Positions 52,922 to 63,172 of a stretch of DNA of 64,000 nt are shown here, piece after piece. The stretch spans positions 75,027,843-75,091,842 of the forward strand of contig NC_080162.1 of NCBI RefSeq assembly GCF_950295315.1, read 5' to 3'. The translations under genes and the position numbers were made by a program. Under the pieces are notes generated by a model. The model did no database searches and was not told the origin of the DNA. It was given only the letters and a program-made list of their open reading frames with translations. The DNA is from Erinaceus europaeus (Eukaryota > Chordata > Mammalia > Eulipotyphla > Erinaceidae). Within the stretch, counting starts at the first letter, position 1, and every line of letters starts with the position of its first letter.

Positions 52922-54539
52922 ACCCAACCAAAAAGAGGTGTGTACTCCTATGTTCATAGCAGCACAATTCATAATAGCTAAAACCTGGAGGCAACCCAGG
53001 TGCCCAACAACAGATGAGTGGCTGAGAAAGCTGTGGTATATATACACAATGGAATACTATGCAGCTATCAAGAACAATGAACCCACCTTCTCTGACCCAT
53101 CTTGGACAGAGCTAGAAGGAAGTATGTTAAGTGAGCTAAGTCAGAAAGATAAAGATGAGTATGGGATGATCCCACTCATCAACAGAAGTTGACTAAGAAG
53201 ATCTGAAAGGGAAACTAAAAGCAGGAACTGACCAAATTGTAAGTTGGGCACCAAAGTAAAAACCCTGTGGTGAGGGGTAGACATGCAGCTTCCTGGGACA
53301 GTGGGGGGTGGGAGTGGGTGGGAGGGATGGGTCACAGTCTTTTGGTGGTGGGAATGGTGTTTATGTACACTCCTAGTAAAATGTAGTCATATAAATTACT
53401 AGTTAATTAATATGAGAGGAGGAAAATTAATTGTATGTCTCGAAGTTTTTCAAAACACAAACTGAATCTTTTTAATATATAGGCTGTGTATTTGATATGC
53501 AGACTCTCTCAAAAGCCTAGACCAAGTAGATCAGAAGCAACCAATAGCACAGCTATATACAAGATACTGGGTACTGTACAGCAAACCCTAACAAAAGGAC
53601 TTTTCAAAGTTAACCCAATTACCAAATAATGTGATGATAACATTAACTATCGATTGTCTTTTTGAACACTAAGACAGCAGGAACCTCACATCTCCACTAT
53701 AGAGCCTCTACTTCCCCCAGTCCTGGAACCATTGGATAGGGCCCACTTTCCCGTATGCCTCTCCCAATCCATATCAAATAATACTGCATCTGCCGATCAC
53801 AACCTAACCAACACAACGATTGCCACCTCAACATGCTTCACTTCAGACTGTGTCCAGAGACTTCACGTGTGGAATGACAACCCTTCAGCTTCATTACTTG
53901 GGTAAGACCTTTCCTTTCATAGTATACTCTAATTCCATCTCAGGTGGTTCACTTTCTAACAAAGTCCCAAAACCTAGATATACACCAGTTTCTGTGAGAG
54001 AGAGCATATGTTCACACGTATCCATAAACTACTACAAAATATACACCTGAAAGCAGAAGTACACTAGAGTTTGCAGTGAGTATCTCCCTAACACTTCCTC
54101 TCCACTATTCCAAGCTTTGGGTCCATGAGTGCTCAACAATTTGTTTGGCTTTGTATGTTAACTCTCTTTTCAGTCACCAGGTTCCAGATGTCATCAGGAT
54201 GCTGGCCAGGCTTCCCTGGACTGAAGACCCCACCAATGTGTCCTGGAGCTCCACTTCCCCAGAGACCCACCCTACTAGGGAAAGAGAGAGGCAGACTGCG
54301 AGTATGGACCGACCAGTTAACGCCCATGTTCAGCGGGGAAGCAATTACAGAAGCTAGACCTTCCACCTTCTACAACCCACAATGACCCTGGGTCCATGCT
54401 CCCAGAGGGATAGAGAGTGGGAAAGCTATCAGGGGAGGGGATGGGATATGGAGATTGGGTGGTGGGAATTGTGTGGAGTTGTACCCCTCCTACCCTATGG
54501 TTTTGTTAATTAATCCTTTCTTAAATCAAAAAAAAAAAA
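52922..54539 (+). mobile_element. LINE-1, 5' truncated, sense, perfect 15-bp target duplication
   Basis: Starts in the last part of ORF2 ('acccaaccaaaaagaggtgt') and runs through the complete 3'UTR to an A13 tail. It is flanked by 'acatataaacatgtg' at 52907-52921 and 54540-54554, a textbook target-primed insertion and probably the youngest L1 here. It matches the copy at 36451-39190 from about 37590 on. Confidence 0.96.
52938..53192 (+). pseudogene. L1 ORF2 C-terminal end
   Basis: 84 codons ending at the natural ORF2 stop: '[19 protein letters not shown]', '[19 protein letters not shown]', 'DEYGMIPLINRS'. The frame is intact here, but nearly all of ORF2 is missing through 5' truncation. Confidence 0.85.
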
Positions 54540-54554
54540 ACATATAAACATGTG

Positions 54555-54710
54555 GACAGGGGAGACAGCATGATGGTTATGCAAAAAGGCTTTCATGCCT
54601 GAGGCACCTAAATTCCAGGTTCAATCCCCTGCACCACCATAAGCCAAAGCTGTGCAGTGCTTTGGTATCTCTATATCTTTCTCTCATTAACATAAAACAA
54701 AGTATATTTT
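54555..54710 (+). repeat. SINE D, sense
   Basis: 'gacagcatgatggttatgca', 'ttcaatcccctgcaccacca', 'atatctttctctcattaaca'. Confidence 0.85.
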
Positions 54711-55314
54711 AATATATATATGAACATGTATTGTCATGCTTGGTGGTGACAAGTTCTCTAGAAACATGCAAAGACAGGGGGAAGGAGGCTAAAGAAGACA
54801 AATATGGAGGGACTTTGGGAAAAGTGGCAGGGGTAGAAGGTGGATGTCAAGAACCCACTGGGGAATGTTTTGGATTTCTCAAGGGTTAGTCTTGTCTCTT
54901 TTCATTTGCCTGTCTTAAAAATTAGATAGCAGTGATAACTGCCTGGGAAAGTATAGCTATGAAATGAACATGGACTCCTTTATCTGTCCTAATATAATGA
55001 TTGTGACTGCCTTCCCTATTCCCCATCCCATTTTTGAATATGGAACAATCAACAGTGGTCCCAAAGAATGTGAAATATAAAATGCAAATGTCAGTGGGAA
55101 TAGGAAAATGTGTTTTGAAAAGGTCAGTATATGACCTATTGTAAACTGAAGCCATCTTGTTCCCTGGCTCCTACCTTCCCTCCAAGACTGTGCTCTGTGC
55201 CATGTTCTCCAGTCAGTAACTGTCTCTCACTCAACTGCTCAGTCTCCAGTAAATACTCACTGAGCTTGTGTAGCCACTAAAAGAACAATTGTTGGAAGCA
55301 CACTGGAGGTGCAC
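54711..55314. other. Intergenic, nothing recognised
   Basis: Unique sequence. Confidence 0.35.
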
Positions 55315-55440
55315 AGACCTAGGTTGGAATCCCAGCTCTGCCACTTGCTGGCTGTGTGATCTTAGGCAAGTGTCTTCACTTCTCTGATCTATTCATCCAT
55401 TTATAATCATTCCTATCACAAAGAAGTAACATGAGATCTT
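55315..55440 (+). repeat. MIR-like element, sense
   Basis: 'ttggaatcccagctctgcca' followed by 'gctggctgtgtgatcttagg' is the diagnostic MIR core. Confidence 0.75.
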
Positions 55441-55469
55441 GTCTGTGAAGTCACAATCAAAAGTCCTTT

Positions 55470-55620
55470 ATACACTGTTTGATCTAGCAGTCCCACCTGT
55501 GGGAATTTATCCTGTAGATAAATGATTTCGGTACAAGATTATTCATTGTAGCATTCATGTTAATAGCAAAATATTGTTAAATCTATGTAGCCATTAAAAG
55601 ATTGGTCATATAAATTACCA
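55470..55620 (+). mobile_element. Ancient L1 ORF2 fragment, sense
   Basis: 'gatctagcagtcccacctgt' and 'attcattgtagcattcatgt' match the order of an old L1 ORF2 end. Confidence 0.5.
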
Positions 55621-55678
55621 AAAAAAAAAAAAAAGTCCTTTATATGCAACAATCCAATAACCTAGTGATGCAGGAACT

Positions 55679-55967
55679 TTTTTTTTTTTTTTGCCTCCAG
55701 TGTCATTGCTGGGGCTCTGTGCCTGCACTATGAATCCACTGCTCCAGGAGGCCATTTTCTCCATTTTTGTTGTCCTTGTTGTTGTTATTGTTGTTGTTGT
55801 TGGATAGAGCAAAGAGAAATTGAGAAAGGAGGCGAAGACAGAGAGGAGGAGAGAAAGATAGACACCTGCAGACCTGCTTCACCACTTGTGAAGCAAACCC
55901 CCCCCCCCGCCCCGTGCAGGTGAGGAGCCAGGGGCTTGAACCAGGGTCTTTGCACCGCTGCTTGCAT
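55679..55967 (-). repeat. SINE A-long, antisense, head truncated, target duplication
   Basis: Tail and body complete, head missing beyond 'gcttgaaccagggtctttgc'. The repeats 'tgatgcaggaactttt' (about 55667) and 'tgattcaggaactttt' (about 55967) flank it. Confidence 0.85.
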
Positions 55968-55974
55968 GATTCAG

Positions 55975-56085
55975 GAACTTTTATCACTCAGTTTTGCAGA
56001 TGAGGAAGCCAGTGCAGACAGGGATTGAGTTACTTGTCCAAAGTGACCACTAGTGAGAAGTAGTCAGCCTCAATGCATCGTTTCC
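55975..56085 (-). repeat. MIR-like fragment
   Basis: 'cagttttgcagatgaggaag' and 'gagttacttgtccaaagtg' are MIR core in reverse. Confidence 0.6.
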
Positions 56086-56427
56086 CTACCCATGGTACCA
56101 GTCTCAGTGCCGTACTTCCGTCTTTCCTCCATACTGAAAACTTTGATTCCTTCCAACTAAAAATCCTGCCCAGCCTCAACTCTATATTGTTCATGAAGTT
56201 TCTGGGTCTTAGCAGATTTTATTTTATTTGTGCATAGTTAATATATCCAGGTGACTCAGAATTCTAGAGGACACAAGGGTGTATTTTAATCAGTAAAACC
56301 CCTCTCAGCACACTCACTCACTAGTCTGCTAACTACACAGTACACCTCCCTGGAAGAAGCTATAGGCACCTTTGTAGGTGTGCCCTTCCAAATTCAGCTC
56401 AGGCCTGTGCTGGCAAATAGTCACACA
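56086..56427. other. Intergenic, nothing recognised
   Basis: Unique sequence. Confidence 0.3.
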
Positions 56428-56650
56428 TTTGTGGCACACCCACTTGAGCACACATGTTACCATGTACAAGGATCAGGGTTCATGACCCTAGTCCCCACCT
56501 GCAGGGGGAATCTTGATGAGTGGTGAAGCAATGCTGCAGGCATCTTTCTATCTCTCAAACTCTTAATCTCTTCCTCCTCTTTTAATTTCTCTCTGTTTCA
56601 ACAAAGATAAGAAAGAGAAGGAGGGGAAAATAAAAAAGACCGTCAGGAAC
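56428..56650 (+). repeat. SINE B-long, sense
   Basis: 'gtggcacacccacttgagca', 'ctgcagggggaatcttgatg', tail 'aaataaaaaagaccgtcagg'. Confidence 0.75.
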
Positions 56651-56654
56651 TGGA

Positions 56655-56843
56655 GTTGGTGTACTACACCAAAGTCAGACTCTGGAGTGGGGGGGGGGGG
56701 AGAGTACAGGTCTGGAAAAGGATGACAGAAGACCTACTGGGGGTTGTATTGTTATGTGGAAAACTGAGGAATGTTATGTGTGTGCAAACTATTGTATTTA
56801 CTGTTGACTGTAAAACATTAATGCCCCAATAAAGAAATTAAAA
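56655..56843 (+). mobile_element. Unnamed retroelement 3' end with poly(A)
   Basis: Ends 'cattaatgccccaataaaga' plus an A12 run, so it has a built-in AATAAA and a tail. A G11 run lies at 56690-56700. Not the L1 3'UTR seen elsewhere. The repeat 'aaaaaagacc' on both sides (about 56633 and 56845) suggests an insertion. Confidence 0.55.
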
Positions 56844-56857
56844 AAAAAAAAAGACCC

Positions 56858-57070
56858 GGGGGGACCAGGTAGTGGTGCACCTGGTTCAGCGCCCATGTTA
56901 CAGTGCACAAGGAACCGGGTTCGAGCCCCCAGTCCCCACCTGCAGAGGAAAGCTTTGCAAGTGGTGAAGCAGGGCTGCAGGTGTCTCCCTCTCTCTCCCT
57001 CTCTATCTCCCCTACCCTCTTGATTTCTGACTGTCTGTATCCAATAAATAAACAAAACAAAAAAAAAAGA
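56858..57070 (+). repeat. SINE B, sense
   Basis: 'gtagtggtgcacctggttca', 'gaaagctttgcaagtggtg', tail 'caataaataaacaaaacaaa', followed again by 'aaaaaagaccggggg'. Confidence 0.88.
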
Positions 57071-57072
57071 CC

Positions 57073-57404
57073 GGGGGCCAGGCAGTAGTGCAGCAGGTTA
57101 AGTGCATGTGGCGTGAAGCGCAAGAACCAGTGCAAGGATCCCAGTTCAAGCTCGGGCTCCCTACCTGCGGGGGGAATTGCTTCACAAGTGATGAAGCAGG
57201 TCTGCAGGTGTCTTTCTCTCCCCGTCTCTGTCTTCCCCTCCTCTCTCCATTTCTCTCTGTCCTATCCAACAACAATGACATCATCAACAACAACAATAAT
57301 AACAAACAACAATGATAAACAACAAGAGCAACAAAAGGGGGGAAAATACCATCAGGAGTGGTGGACTCATTGTGCATACACCAAGCCCCAGCAATAAAAG
57401 ATCA
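57073..57404 (+). repeat. SINE A-long, sense
   Basis: 'gcagtagtgcagcaggttaa', 'tgtcctatccaacaacaatg', shortened extra tail 'caagccccagcaataaaag'. Confidence 0.88.
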
Positions 57405-57535
57405 GGGGAGACTATAGCATAATGACTATACAAAGAGATTCCCATGCCTTAGGTTCCAAAGTCCCAGGTTCACTCGCTGGCACCACCATAAGTCAGAGTT
57501 AAGTAGTACTCTGAAGAAAAAGAGAGAGGATGTGA
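57405..57535 (+). repeat. SINE D, sense
   Basis: 'actatagcataatgactata', 'accataagtcagagttaag', GA-rich tail. Confidence 0.82.
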
Positions 57536-57639
57536 AAGAATCCTACAGAAGTTGTCATGGGCCTTGCTTGTCTCTTAACTAACCCAGTTGTCCCCACTGG
57601 TATATAAGGAATTTCCTTATTCATTGTTTTAAACATGGT

Positions 57640-58575
57640 TATTAAATGAGACATCACTTGTCACATGTACTCATTAGAAATGCACAATTTAATGATTTTG
57701 AGTATATTCACATAATGGGTGCAACCATTACCACAATTAATTTTAGGATGTCTTCATTACTCGCCCTCCATTAGCAAGAATTTCTTATTCCCCCTCCCAA
57801 CTTTTGCCACTAATCCGCTAATCACCCCAAGGCTGGATTGCCACTAATCCACTCTCTATTTCCATAGATTTGCCAGACATTTCATATAAATGGAACCATA
57901 TAATACATGGTTCTTTATGACTGACATCTTTCATTTAACATGGTATTTTCAGACTTCATCAGAGGTGTGGCACTATCGGTACTTTGTACCTCTTTATTGT
58001 CATATGATATTGTATTGTATGGATGTAACACATATCTATTAGTGGTATTATAATTGTTTCTGATTTTTGGCTATAATCAATAATTCTGTTAGGAAATTTA
58101 TATAAATGTTTTATAAAATTTTTGTGTAAATATATCTTTCAGTTCTCTTGGGTATGTAACTAGGAGTGGGATTGCTGTGCCATATGGTAACTCTATGCTT
58201 AACTTTTTTTTTTCCACCAGAGTTATCACTGGGGTATGATGCCTGCACAATGAATCCACTGCTCCTGGTCACTCCACCACCTTTTTTCTTCCTTTCTTTC
58301 ATTTTTTTATAGAACAGTGAGAAATTAAGGAAGGAGGGGGAGATAGAGAAGAGAGAAAGAGACAAACCTGAAGCCCTGCTTCACCACTTCTGAAGCTTCC
58401 CTTCTGTGTTTGTGTGGGGGAGGGGGGAGGGAAGAGAGGACTTGAACCCAAGTCCTTGCACATGGTAACATATGCACTAAATCAGGAATGCTACTACCCA
58501 GCCCCTATGCTTAACCTTTTGAAGAGCTACCACACCGTTTTCCAGAGCAACCACACTAAGTACAATTGTGTCTCA
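57640..58575 (-). mobile_element. Ancient L1 fragment, antisense, split by a SINE
   Basis: 'cagttctcttgggtatgtaa', 'ggattgctgtgccatatggt' and 'ccacaccgttttccagagca' are the classic antisense landmarks of old mammalian L1 ORF2. The SINE at 58204-58505 interrupts it. Confidence 0.72.
58204..58505 (-). repeat. SINE B-long, antisense, with target duplication
   Basis: Extra tail complement 'ccaccagagttatcactggg', G-rich centre, head complement 'gctactacccagcccc'. The L1 sequence 'tatgcttaac' occurs on both sides (58194 and 58506). Confidence 0.85.
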
Positions 58576-58675
58576 GAACCTTTTGCTCTTCCATCAGACT
58601 ACCACAGTGACGTACTCCTTCACTTCAGCAAGTCTCTGAACATGTGTCCCCTCTTCTGAGAAGTCCTGTTTGTTT

Positions 58676-59181
58676 GTTTTTTTTAATATTCATTTTCTCT
58701 TTTGATGCCCTTGTTGTCTTATTGTTGTTGTTGGATAGGACAGAGAAATGGAGAGAGGAGGAGAGAAAGACACCTATAGACCTGCTTCACCGCTTGTGAA
58801 GCGACTCCCCTACAGGTGGGGAGCTGAACAGGGATTCTTTTTTTCTTGTTGTTGCCTTGTTGTTTTTTATTGTTGTAGTCATTATTGCTGTTGTTGTTGT
58901 TGTCATCATTGTTGGATAGGACAGGGAGAAATAGAAAGAGGAGGGGAAGACAGAGAGGGGGAGAGAAAGATAGACACCTGCAGACCTGCTTCACTGCTTG
59001 TGAAGCGACTCCCCTGAAGGTGGGGAGCTGGGGGCTCTAACCGGGATCCTTACACCGCCGCTGCCGCCAGTCCTTGTACTTCGTGCCATGTGTGCTTATA
59101 ATAATCCCTTGAACCGGGATTATTATGCTGGTCCTTGTGCTTTGCGCCGAGTTTAACCCGCTGTGCTTCCGTCTGACTCCC
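58676..59181 (-). repeat. SINE A, antisense, split by another SINE A
   Basis: Outer copy: 58676-58838 (tail, body, to 'gctgaacagggattct') and about 59110-59181 ('gaaccgggattattatgctg' to 'cttccgtctgactccc'). Confidence 0.85.
58839..59108 (-). repeat. SINE A, antisense, nested in SINE A
   Basis: Complete copy from 'cttgttgttgccttgttgtt' to 'cgtgccatgtgtgctta'. The outer element's 'tgaaccgggatt' (spelled with one change on the left) is duplicated on both sides. A CCG/GCC run lies at 59055-59068. Confidence 0.85.
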
Positions 59182-59289
59182 AGAAGTCTTGTTTTAAGTC
59201 ACACCACCACTTCCCCTACTACTTCTTTCAAATATCCCCCTTACCCTGTTTTATTGTTCTTATGTTCCATATCACCCTTGAATGTCGAT

Positions 59290-59425
59290 TCTCACAATGA
59301 CTCACTGAAGCCAATACTAATTCTCACTTGCTAGACAGAGAAATTGAGCTTCAGAGAGATAACTTGATTTGTTCAAAATAACACAGTTGATAAATGACAT
59401 TTGAATTCTAGTCTGACTGCAAAGA
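59290..59425 (-). repeat. MIR-like fragment
   Basis: 'gacagagaaattgagcttca' and 'aaaataacacagttgataaa' match the MIR core in reverse. Confidence 0.6.
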
Positions 59426-59739
59426 TGCAACACTCAGCATTACATCTTGTAATCAGTTATATTTCTCACATCAGCAAATGTCTACCACCCCAATTACAAG
59501 TAAGGGAGAATTCTAGGATAAAGTTTACAAGTGTATAAGTGTTGTTTGGTGCTAATACAAGTTAGAAAGTACAAAATTTTCAAGGATGTGGAAAATTTTC
59601 AAGGATGTATTTCCTAATACATCACTGCTGGGAAAGTAAATGGTATAATCACTGTGGAAATCAATTTAAAATTTTATTATAAAGTTAAATAGTCCAGTCT
59701 CAAGTATTTACCCAAAAGAAATAAAAATATGTCTACACA

Positions 59740-59956
59740 GGACCAGCATAAGGATGGATCCCTGTTCGAGCCCCGGGGCTGGCTCCCCACCTGCAGGGAA
59801 GTCAGCAGGTCTGCAGGTGTCTAGCTTTCTCTCCCCCTCTCTGCCTTCCCCTCCTCTCTCCATTTCTCTCTGTCCTATCTAACAACAACATCAATAACAA
59901 CAACAATAATAACTACAACAATGATTTTTAAAAAGGGCAAAAAAGGGAAAATAAAT
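59740..59956 (+). repeat. SINE A, 5' truncated, with target duplication
   Basis: Starts inside the head ('ggaccagcataaggatgg') and ends in an AAAT-type tail. The L1 sequence 'aaaaatatgtcYacaca' is present on both sides (about 59724 and 59956). Confidence 0.9.
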
Positions 59957-60080
59957 ATAAAAAATATGTCCACACAAAGACTTACACATTAATGTTCATA
60001 GCAGCTTTACTCATTTAACCCAAAACTGTAAACAAGAAAATGTCCATCAAGAAGTAATTGATAAACAAATAGCAGTGAAA

Positions 60081-60220
60081 GTGGGGGTAGATAGCATAAT
60101 GGTTATGCAAAGAGAATCTCATAACTGAGGCTCCAAAGTTCCAGGTTCAACACCCCACCACCATAAGCCAGAGCTGAGCAGTGCTCTGGTAAAAAACAAA
60201 AACAAAAACAAAAACAAACA
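60081..60220 (+). repeat. SINE D, sense, (CAAAAA)n tail
   Basis: 'gtagatagcataatggttat', 'ccagagctgagcagtgctct', tail of four to five CAAAAA units. Confidence 0.9.
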
Positions 60221-60317
60221 GTGGTGGTATATCTGTGCTATGGAATACTACTCAGTGGCAAAGGAACAAAATACTGAAATGTAATACCATGGAAAAATCT
60301 TAAAAGCGTATGTGAGG

Positions 60318-60404
60318 TTTCTCTCTCTGTGTGTGTGTGTGTGTGTCTCTTTCTCTACATCTCTCTAAAAATAAATAAATAAATAAATAAATAATTTTTT
60401 TTTT
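60318..60404 (+). repeat. Ultra-short SINE 3' end insertion
   Basis: Only a (GT)n-containing 3' end and AAAT tail. The flanks 'aaaagcgtatgtgag' (about 60302) and 'aaaagcatatgtgag' (about 60406) are a target duplication. Confidence 0.78.
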
Positions 60405-60454
60405 AAAAAGCATATGTGAGCAAACTAAGATAGACATATAAAAAATATGTTGGG

Positions 60455-60722
60455 GGGGGAGTCGGGCGGTAGGGCAGCGGGTTAAGCACCTGTGGCGCAA
60501 AGCTCAAGGACCGTCATAAGGATCCTGGTTCGAGCCCCGGGCTCCCCACCTTTAGGGGAGTCGATTCACAGGTGGTGAAGCAGGTCTGCAGGTGTCTGTC
60601 TTTCTCTCCCCCTCTCTGTCTTCCCCTTCTCTCTCCATTTCTCTCTGTCCTATCCAACAACGACGACAACAATAAAACAACAAGGGCAACAAAAGGGAAT
60701 AAATAAATAAATATTTTTTAAA
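60455..60722 (+). repeat. SINE A, sense, near consensus
   Basis: 'gagtcgggcggtagggcagc', 'ggatcctggttcgagccccg', tail 'caagggcaacaaaagggaat'. Confidence 0.93.
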
Positions 60723-60751
60723 ATCTATTCATAAGAAAAGAAGAAATATGT

Positions 60752-60977
60752 GGGGGCTGGGAAGTGGCATACCTGGTTGAGTATACATGTATTATAGTGC
60801 ACAAGGATGTGTATTCAGACTCCCTGACCTCACCTGCAGTGTGTGGGGAGGGGGGCTTTATGAGCAGTCAAACAGTGCTACAGGTATATTTACTTCTTTG
60901 TCTCTCTACTTCTCCTTACCTGTCAATTTTCCTCTGTCTCTATCCAAAATAAATAAGTAAAAATAATCATAAAAAAA
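60752..60977 (+). repeat. SINE B, sense
   Basis: 'gaagtggcatacctggttga', body, tail 'caaaataaataagtaaaaat'. Confidence 0.82.
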
Positions 60978-61084
60978 TGTTCTTTTGTTCTTTTTCTCCC
61001 TTGTAGGCTATGAGAGCCTGAGGGCTTTTAAACTATAAGTAGGCTTTTTAGCTTAATCACTGACTCCTGACCAAGAGATAAAGC

Positions 61085-61129
61085 AGGGTGGGACAGAGAT
61101 AATCCAGTGGTTATGCAAAGAGACTTTCA
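61085..61129 (+). repeat. SINE D head fragment
   Basis: 'gataatccagtggttatgca' to 'agagactttcaca', then abruptly different sequence. The 3' part is missing. Confidence 0.55.
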
Positions 61130-61183
61130 CAGCCCCACCTCTTGGCCACATAGCTGTAGAACTTCTCCTGAGTTTCCTCTATC

Positions 61184-61690
61184 CCTTGGTGTCAGTACAT
61201 CGCCCCGCCAGATATTCGTCGGGATGTGGCATCATCTAAGTTCATTTCCCACGTCTACGCTCGACCGGACCTGCCAATATACGCGGATATCTTCACCCAC
61301 CCTGTCCAACGCTTGACGACTTGTCACCCGATCTGGTCCCCTATGCCTACACTGAACTTCTCTGTTCCAGACTCTTGGAAACAGAGTTGGCAGTCAGCTG
61401 AGGTAAAGAACAAACACCTCATCACAGACCCCTGCAAGCATCAACCCGGCTTTGACCTAGCACGTTATGATTGGGCCCTCCTCAATGGCTATCGAACAGG
61501 CCATGGCCGGCGCACCGCTATGTTCCATCGCTGGGGAGCCAGAGACAACCCGAACTGCCCCTGCAGCTACAGACAGACTATGACCCACATAGTCAACGAC
61601 TGCCACCTCTCCAGATTCAAAGGTCTCAAAACTTTACATCAGGCTCAACCTGACGCTGTTGACTGGCTACGGAAGAAGGGCAAACGCTAG
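61184..61690 (+). pseudogene. C-terminal polymerase region of a non-LTR retrotransposon (not L1)
   Basis: Open frame of at least 155 codons ending at TAG (61688-61690), still open upstream to about 61184. From memory it resembles the region after the reverse transcriptase in RTE/jockey-type elements: 'IAPPDIRRDVASSKF', 'DLPIYADIF', 'QPGFDLARYDWALLNGYRTG', a Cys/His knuckle 'NCPCSYRQTMTHIVNDC', and 'AVDWL'. No reverse transcriptase catalytic core is present, so it is a 5'-truncated piece. The conserved Cys and His residues are kept. A retained or domesticated role is possible but unsupported. Confidence 0.7.
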
Positions 61691-62065
61691 AAGAAGAAGT
61701 ACAGGGCCTCTCTGCCTCCGGTGCTCCAGGTTCTGAGGGCAGTAGCAATGGAGACTCACAGTTGCACTTGGTGAGTCTTAGGGGAGTCCTCTCCTCCCTT
61801 CCCCTGTCTTTTTGTTGGTGAAACAGACTGGAGGTGGTGTCTCAACTGGTAAACTTAAGACTGTTACCAGCCACCCAGTTTCTCCCCAGGCTCCTCTCTG
61901 TCCACGAGCCACACATGTTTGCACTCACCGGTGATTTGGTGGGTTCCTGAAGTCATTCTAGTCCTGTCTTGCTGCGGTCACAGGTGGTTTCCTTTGGTAA
62001 TCCTAGTTGACCCGGGAGAGGAGAGGAGAGAAACACAGTAGCTGTTGCTCCGTAGGCCTGTCTCA
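61691..62065 (+). other. Unclassified sequence between polymerase fragment and L1 3'UTR
   Basis: Non-SINE sequence ('gtctttttgttggtgaaaca', 'gttgacccgggagaggagag') that may be the 3'UTR of the element at 61184 or part of another retroelement. It runs straight into L1 3'UTR sequence near 62066. Confidence 0.35.
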
Positions 62066-63172
62066 AACTTTTTGAAGCACAGACTGAATCTTTTTAATAA
62101 ATAGGCTGAGTCTTTGATATGTTGACTCTCTTAAAAGCTTAGACCAGGAGAACAAAAGCAACCGGTGGCACAGATATATACAAATAATGTCAAAAGACAT
62201 AAATTATGGTGATGTTGGGTATTATACAGCAAATCCTAACAAAGGGATATTTCAAAGTTAACTCAATTGCCAAATAATGTGATTATAGCAATAACTATAT
62301 ATTGTCTCCTTAAACCCTAAGACAGCAGGAACCTCCTACTTCCTCTATAGAGCCTCTATTTCCCCAGTCCTGGAACCTCTGGGGTGGGGTTCACTTTTCT
62401 GCATGCTTCTCTCAATTCATACCAAATGATATTGCATCTGCCGATCCCAACCTAATCAACGCAACAAGTACCACCTCAGCATGCTTCACTTCAGACTGTG
62501 TCCAGAGATGTCAGGCATGGAATGTCAACTCTTCAGCCTCATTACTTGGGTGAAACCTTTCCTTTCATAGTATTCTCTAATTCAATTCCAGGAGGTTCAC
62601 TTCCTAACAAAGTGTTGGTATGCATGAGACCCTTTCTGTTTCATTTGGTTTAAATCCCCCCTGCTTAACACTATTCTATTTACATAACCACTTCATTCTA
62701 TTTACTGTTAACAAGTTCCACCCTCCCTCCAGGGCATTTGTGGTTCAGTGATAGGATTCTCGCCTAATCTGCCCCCTCCTTGTCACACTCTGATTTTTAC
62801 CAGTCACTTTTCTCTCCACCCTCTCTATGTCACATCCTGTTTCCACCCTACTTGGCAAGTATATATAAAGACAGCATTGTGAGTTTTAATATACTTTAGT
62901 TTAGCTTAGCTCGGCTTAGATTGTGCTGCGCCCTGCATGAATAAAGAGATACTGCCTACAGCTCAACTATGAGTCCCTGGTCGTCTGTTACCCGCCCGTG
63001 CCCGTGAAGCCAGCCCGGCGAAAACAACATAACCCATCGAAAACGACAACAAAGTCCCAAAACCTAGATATAGACCAGGTCCCATGAGATAGGGCATATG
63101 TTCACATGTATCCATAAATTAGGGCAGAATATAAACCTGAAAGCAAAAATACACAATAGTCTATAGTGAGTC
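62066..63172 (+). mobile_element. L1 3'UTR piece, sense, with inserted solo LTR
   Basis: 'aagcacagactgaatctttt' and following match the 3'UTR at 38100 and 53455. The last part ('ccataaattagggcagaata') follows the LTR. It stops near 63172, where the other copies continue for about 450 more bases to the tail, so the 3' end is missing. Confidence 0.87.
62613..63048 (+). mobile_element. Solo LTR (436 bp) inside L1, 6-bp target duplication
   Basis: Begins TGTTGGTATG and ends AAAACGACA, flanked by ACAAAG at 62607-62612 and 63049-63054. Sister L1 copies (38597, 53958) show the uninterrupted 'cctaacaaagtcccaaaacc'. It has TATATAAA at about 62862-62869 and AATAAA at 62940-62945, giving a U3-R-U5 layout on the + strand. 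No retroviral genes remain. Confidence 0.92.

Larger units (their letters stand above)
59560..60410 (+). mobile_element. Ancient L1 ORF2 fragment, sense, cut by three SINE insertions
   Basis: 'cactgtggaaatcaatttaa', 'ttaatgttcatagcagcttt' and 'tgctatggaatactactcag' are old L1 ORF2 landmarks in the right order. It is interrupted by SINEs at 59740, 60081 and 60318. Confidence 0.75.

Noticed and set aside
61226..61228. GTG at 61226 as a start codon for the retroelement frame
   Set aside because: The frame stays open upstream with matching retroelement residues, so this is an internal codon of a truncated reading frame.
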